The position numbers were made by a program, and so were the translations under genes. From the NCBI GenBank assembly GCA_018901355.1, contig JAHIEZ010000007.1, forward strand, positions 1 to 7,962: a stretch of 7,962 bases of DNA. Reading direction: 5' to 3'. Origin of the DNA: Patescibacteria group bacterium. GTDB lineage: Bacteria; Patescibacteriota; Microgenomatia; UBA12405. Shown here piece after piece: positions 5,229 to 7,962 of this stretch. The number at the start of each line of letters is the position of its first letter. Within the stretch, counting starts at the first letter, position 1. The notes below the pieces were generated by a model. It worked only from the letters and a program-made list of their open reading frames with translations, was not told where the DNA came from and did not search any database.

Positions 5229-5459
5229 ATGAAGATGACAACAGAATTCTTTAATCCTGGTAAAAAACTGGAAGGATTAGATCCAGATGGTACTCATACG
5301 AAGAGTAAGATTGTCGTGATCGACGAGAGTGGTTTACCACAGTATGAACCGGCGGGACCAGGAGTAGCGAATTTAGAAGCTACGGGTCATTCGGTGAGAG
5401 TAGTGCCTATATATAGAAGAAAACATGAGGATCATAATACCGGTGGGGCGAAGGATTAG
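5229..5459 (+). CDS. small protein of unknown function, 76 residues
   Basis: I do not recognise this 76-residue protein. It is polar and Gly/Pro-containing (FFNPGKKLEGLDPDG, KIVVIDESGLPQYEPAGPG, then SVRVVPIYRRKHEDHN), with short beta-like runs and no membrane segment. GAGGT (5215-5219) stands 9 bases before ATG 5229. An in-frame ATG at 5235 is possible but worse placed. It follows the 55-residue gene by 20 bases and probably shares its transcript. The rpsB promoter begins just after its stop. Confidence 0.6.
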   Translation: MKMTTEFFNPGKKLEGLDPDGTHTKSKIVVIDESGLPQYEPAGPGVANLEATGHSVRVVPIYRRKHEDHNTGGAKD

Positions 5460-5464
5460 CTTTG

Positions 5465-5473
5465 TGGTATAAT
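5465..5473 (+). promoter_or_regulatory. extended -10 promoter of the rpsB-tsf operon
   Basis: TGG followed by TATAAT (5468-5473) is a perfect extended -10. No -35 is evident, as expected for this class. Transcription would begin near 5480, giving an rpsB leader of about 120 bases. Confidence 0.68.
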
Positions 5474-5496
5474 TTCCAAGTTTTAAAATTTAATAT

Positions 5497-5582
5497 TTCG
5501 GTATTTTGATTATCCTGGCGGGAGCCTGATACCGAATAAGATCCTGAAATCTCCGCCGTTGCGGGACAAGTAAATTCAGGAT
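5497..5582 (+). promoter_or_regulatory. structured rpsB leader, candidate S2 autoregulatory site
   Basis: Two adjacent hairpins fill the leader. TTCGGTAT (5497-5504) pairs perfectly with ATACCGAA (5529-5536), and ATCCTGAA (5541-5548) with TTCAGGAT (5575-5582). The second carries an inner stem TCCGC/GCGGG (5552-5556, 5561-5565, one GU). The first loop contains GGCGGGAG (5517-5524), complementary to CTCCGCC (5551-5557) except for one bulged G. A pseudoknot or an alternative fold is therefore possible. In E. coli, S2 represses its own rpsB-tsf mRNA through such a leader; the same role here is inferred. Confidence 0.55.
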
Positions 5583-5601
5583 GACAAAAAGGATAAATAA
5601 T

Positions 5602-6501
5602 ATGGCAGATAAAAAAGTAAAAAAAGTAATTAAAAAAACGGTTAATTTAAGTGGTAAAAAGATAGAAAAGGCGAGTTTAGCTTTGAAGGAAAAAAAGAAC
5701 CGGAAAATTGAGAGTAAAAAAGATATTGCTAAAGTTAATGAGAAATTGGCCAAAAAAGAGACTAAAAAAGCAGAAGTAAAAACAGAAGAGAAAAAGGTAG
5801 TAAAAAAGAAAGTAGCCAAGAGTGCCAAATATGAATTGTCAGTGGATATGAGGGATTTGTTAAAAGCCGGTTGTCATTTGGGACATAAAAAATCAAAAAC
5901 TCATCCCAAGGCTAAGGAAAATATTTATGTCGTTAAAAACGGGGTGTCTATTTTTGATTTGCCAACTTCGATTAAATTTTTAGATAAAGCTTGTCAATTT
6001 GTTTTTGAAGCCTGTAAAAGTGGTAAAAAAATAGTAATGGTGGGAACAAAAAGACAGGCCAGAGAAGCGGTTAAAAGAGTAGCCGATGAGATGGGTTTGG
6101 CTTATGTAACCGATAGATGGTTGGGAGGGACAATCAGCAATTGGAATCAGATCAAACTTAATATTGATAAACTAAATGAACTGAAAGACGGGATAGAAAA
6201 AGGGGAGTTTGTTCAAAATACCAAAAGAGAGCAGTCTCTGATTAAAAAGGAAATTTCCAGATTGGAGAGAATTGTGGGAGGTTTGGTTAAATTGGAGAAA
6301 TTATTTGATGTGCTTTTTGTGGTTGATGCCAATTTCGAAAAAACAGCAGTGAGAGAGGCAAGAGGTAAGGGAATTCCGGTAGTGGCAATGGTGGATAGTG
6401 ATACGGATCCGGGAGTGGTTGATTATCCGATTCCTTTAAATGACGACAGTGTCAAAAGTGTGTCTTTAATAGTTGAAGAAATTGGAAAGGCAACAAAATG
6501 A
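5602..6501 (+). CDS. rpsB: 30S ribosomal protein S2 with lysine-rich N-terminal extension
   Basis: S2 of the small ribosomal subunit, 299 residues from this start. The core begins near residue 77 (YELSVDMRDLLKAGCHLGH) and shows family blocks such as VMVGTKRQAREAV, DRWLGGTISNW, DVLFVVDANFEKTAVREA and GIPVVAMVDSDTDPG. The first 76 residues are an extra, very Lys-rich and probably disordered or helical segment, since S2 normally starts within about ten residues of the core. Start 5602 is preferred because AAAGGA (5588-5593) lies 8 bases upstream. ATG 5581 has AGG directly adjacent and lies at the base of the leader hairpin. The stop codon overlaps the tsf start (ATGA). Confidence 0.96.
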   Translation: MADKKVKKVIKKTVNLSGKKIEKASLALKEKKNRKIESKKDIAKVNEKLAKKETKKAEVKTEEKKVVKKKVAKSAKYELSVDMRDLLKAGCHLGHKKSKTHPKAKENIYVVKNGVSIFDLPTSIKFLDKACQFVFEACKSGKKIVMVGTKRQAREAVKRVADEMGLAYVTDRWLGGTISNWNQIKLNIDKLNELKDGIEKGEFVQNTKREQSLIKKEISRLERIVGGLVKLEKLFDVLFVVDANFEKTAVREARGKGIPVVAMVDSDTDPGVVDYPIPLNDDSVKSVSLIVEEIGKATK

Positions 6502-6956
6502 ATCAAAAAATAATAATAGAAAAAGTTAAAAAAATCAGAGAGGAAACCGGTTTGTCGGTAATGCAGATTAAAAAAGCGGTAGAAGAAGCTAAGGGAGATG
6601 AAAAAAAAGCTAAGGAAATTTTGTTAAAAATGGGTTTGGAAAAAGTAAAAGCCAGAAATGCTCGGGAAACTAAGCAGGGTAGGGTGGCCACTTATACTCA
6701 CAATACGGGCAAGATAGGAGCAATGGTGGAGTTGCTGTGTGAGACTGATTTTGTGGCCAGAAATGAAAGTTTTATGGCCTTAGCCAGTGATTTATGTTTG
6801 CAAATGGCGGCTATTGGGGCCAAAAATGCCAAAGAATTTTTAGCTCAAGATTTTATTAAAGACGGGACCAGGAAGGTGGGAGATTTGATAGATGAGCTAA
6901 ATGTTAAGTTTGGAGAAAAAATAGTGTTGGGAAGATTTGAGAGATTTGAGATTTAA
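6498..6956 (+). CDS. tsf: elongation factor Ts, short form
   Basis: EF-Ts, the nucleotide exchange factor that reloads EF-Tu with GTP. It has 152 residues against about 280 in E. coli. The N-terminal UBA-like domain is present (residues 1-45: EKVKKIREETGLSVMQIKKAVEEAKGD). The core follows with the EF-Tu-contacting motif ETDFVARNESF. The end, FGEKIVLGRFERF, matches the close of the first core subdomain. The second core repeat and the coiled-coil module are missing, as in other short bacterial forms. It is translationally coupled to rpsB by a 4-base overlap, with AAAGG upstream inside rpsB. Confidence 0.95.
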   Translation: MNQKIIIEKVKKIREETGLSVMQIKKAVEEAKGDEKKAKEILLKMGLEKVKARNARETKQGRVATYTHNTGKIGAMVELLCETDFVARNESFMALASDLCLQMAAIGAKNAKEFLAQDFIKDGTRKVGDLIDELNVKFGEKIVLGRFERFEI

Positions 6957-6973
6957 TTTTTGTTATATATAAT
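6946..6973 (+). promoter_or_regulatory. frr promoter, leaderless type
   Basis: TTGAGA (6946-6951), a 16-base spacer and a perfect TATAAT (6968-6973), ending 6 bases before ATG 6980. The transcript would start at or beside the start codon, and there is no ribosome site. It begins inside the last codons of tsf, so frr can be expressed apart from rpsB-tsf. Confidence 0.68.
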
Positions 6974-6979
6974 AGTAGT

Positions 6980-7534
6980 ATGTTAGACGGACAAGCAATC
7001 AGAGCTCATATGGCCAAAGTATTGGATATTTTTGCGGTGGATATTGCTTCAATTCGAACCGGTCGAGCCAGCTCGGGGTTGATTGAAAATGTAATAGTTC
7101 AAGTATATGAAGGCAAGAAAATGCGGTTGTTGGAGTTGGGATCAATTGGAGTACCAGATGCCAGAACTTTGACCTTTACTCCTTGGGATCAGTCGATTAT
7201 AAAAGAAGTGAAAAATGGGATTGCGGTGGCTAATTTGGGGATGAATCCGGAAGTGGACGGGCAAATAATTAGAATGAGCTTGCCGGTTTTGACGGTGGAA
7301 CAAAGAGAGGAGTATGTCAAACTTTTGGGCAGAAAATTGGAAGGAGCCAGAGGTCTATTGCGAAACGTGAGGACAGAAGAGAGAAGAGCCTTGCAGGAGG
7401 CAAAACAAAAAAAAGAAGTGTCGGAAAACGAATTTGCCATGGATGAAAAGAATTTACAGATGATAACAGATGAGTTTATGGAAAAGTTGTCAGAAATGGC
7501 AGAAAAAAAAGAAAAAGAAGTCAGAGGAGAATAG
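6980..7534 (+). CDS. frr: ribosome recycling factor
   Basis: RRF splits the post-termination ribosome together with EF-G. It has 184 residues, the normal length (E. coli 185). The family pattern is complete: IRTGRAS at 25-31, a middle beta domain (LLELGSIGVPDARTLTFTPWDQS), LGMNPEVDGQIIRMSLPVLTVEQRE, and the long helix with LLRNVRTEERRAL near residue 130 and a Lys/Glu-rich C-terminal helix. It follows tsf by 23 bases with its own promoter. The usual pyrH (UMP kinase) between tsf and frr is absent. Rseries-type rseP follows after 21 bases, recalling the common bacterial order of translation genes followed by membrane genes. Confidence 0.97.
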   Translation: MLDGQAIRAHMAKVLDIFAVDIASIRTGRASSGLIENVIVQVYEGKKMRLLELGSIGVPDARTLTFTPWDQSIIKEVKNGIAVANLGMNPEVDGQIIRMSLPVLTVEQREEYVKLLGRKLEGARGLLRNVRTEERRALQEAKQKKEVSENEFAMDEKNLQMITDEFMEKLSEMAEKKEKEVRGE

Positions 7535-7539
7535 GTTTG

Positions 7540-7548
7540 TGATAGAAT
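7540..7548 (+). promoter_or_regulatory. extended -10 promoter of the M50 protease gene, leaderless type
   Basis: TGA followed by TAGAAT (7543-7548), an extended -10 element ending 7 bases before ATG 7556. No clear -35 and no Shine-Dalgarno sequence close to the start are seen. The four-gene pattern of -10 boxes at this distance supports it. Confidence 0.55.
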
Positions 7549-7555
7549 TTAGACC

Positions 7556-7962
7556 ATGGATGTACTGATTTTTTTGTTGGCTTTGTCGGTGGTGGTGGTG
7601 TTTCATGAATTGGGGCATTTTTGGGCGGCAAAAAAAACAGGAGTAAAAGTAGAGGAGTTTGGTTTAGGGATTCCGCCAAAAATCTTTGGTAAAAAAATAG
7701 GAGAAACGATTTTTTCTTTAAACTGGTTGCCGATTGGGGGATTTTGCCGGCTTTATGGGGAAGACCCCACAATTAAACTTAAAAGCCAAAGGGCTTTTTG
7801 TAATAAAAATGTGGGACAAAAAACGGTCATTATTATGGGAGGAGTGATGATGAACGTGGTTTTGGCAGTGCTGATTTTTAGTGTGGTTTATAGTATAGTG
7901 GGAATTCCCAAGGAGACGGACAGAGTAAAAGTAATAGAGGTGGCTTCCGGTTCGCCGGCAGA
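7556..7962 (+). CDS. rseP: RseP/S2P-like M50 site-2 membrane metalloprotease, N-terminal part (runs off window)
   Basis: An intramembrane zinc protease; relatives such as RseP cleave anti-sigma factors or leftover signal peptides within the membrane. The visible 135 residues begin with a hydrophobic helix holding the zinc motif HELGH (residues 17-21). The family block FSLNWLPIGGFCRLYGED follows (usual form GGFVRLxGE). Next comes the second membrane segment, with IIMGGVMMNVVLAVLIF (MGGxxMN, where GPxxN is more usual). The frame ends in VIEVASGSPA, the opening of a PDZ domain. The remaining PDZ region and the second zinc-ligand motif lie outside. The family is secure; the exact substrate is unknown. 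Confidence 0.93.
   Translation, partial: MDVLIFLLALSVVVVFHELGHFWAAKKTGVKVEEFGLGIPPKIFGKKIGETIFSLNWLPIGGFCRLYGEDPTIKLKSQRAFCNKNVGQKTVIIMGGVMMNVVLAVLIFSVVYSIVGIPKETDRVKVIEVASGSPA

Noticed and set aside
5581..5601. Earlier rpsB start at 5581
   Set aside because: AGG lies directly against this ATG, which is part of the leader hairpin. ATG 5602 has AAAGGA at 8 bases.
6499..6501. Recoding of UGA as glycine (code 25) as in Gracilibacteria
   Set aside because: UGA ends rpsB exactly where S2 proteins end and overlaps the tsf start in a normal ATGA junction; no in-frame UGA is needed in any gene here.
1..7962. CRISPR arrays, insertion sequences and integration sites
   Set aside because: No regularly spaced long repeats, no transposase or integrase motifs, and no tRNA gene with a duplicated end were seen.

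Overview
The window looks like a piece of a small bacterial genome from the Candidate Phyla Radiation (Patescibacteria), possibly the Microgenomates side. This is inferred from gene content and style: AT-rich DNA, a very short EF-Ts, a lysine-rich N-terminal extension on ribosomal protein S2, a VirD4/HerA-like ATPase with no conjugation genes beside it, and tight gene packing. No database search was possible, so the phylum is an inference. UGA is read as stop (rpsB ends in TGA inside an ATGA overlap), which argues against the code-25 lineages (Gracilibacteria, Absconditabacteria).

Layout: (1) 1-1183, the 3' part of topA (DNA topoisomerase I) on +. (2) 1195-3360 on -, a 721-residue P-loop ATPase of the VirD4/TraG/HerA kind, convergent with topA. 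(3) 3361-3442, a compact divergent promoter region. (4) 3443-4106, a vapBC-type toxin-antitoxin pair (ribbon-helix-helix antitoxin, PIN-domain toxin). (5) 4107-4980, the most unusual stretch. A consensus promoter is followed by a roughly 300-base leader full of hairpins, some mutually exclusive. The leader also holds a possible 10-residue leader peptide and a sequence like the 16S rRNA 3' end. It leads into two overlapping tiny cysteine-rich ORFs, themselves full of perfect stems. (6) 5041-5459, two small unrecognised genes behind a strong promoter. (7) 5465-7534, the translation block rpsB-tsf-frr (S2, EF-Ts, ribosome recycling factor), with a structured leader before rpsB and no pyrH between tsf and frr. 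(8) 7556-7962, the start of an RseP/S2P-type M50 membrane metalloprotease, cut by the window end.

Two themes stand out. First, four gene starts (the ATPase, vapB, frr, rseP) have a sigma70-type -10 element ending only 6-7 bases before ATG, so transcription should begin at or next to the start codon: leaderless mRNAs. Genes inside operons or behind long leaders (rpsB, tsf, the cysteine-rich ORFs, the 76-aa ORF) instead carry Shine-Dalgarno sequences. Second, 4119-4890 looks like a regulated RNA. It is either a long riboregulatory leader controlling two zinc-binding-like microproteins, or one large structured non-coding RNA in which the ORFs are incidental. It is the best candidate here for an undescribed system.
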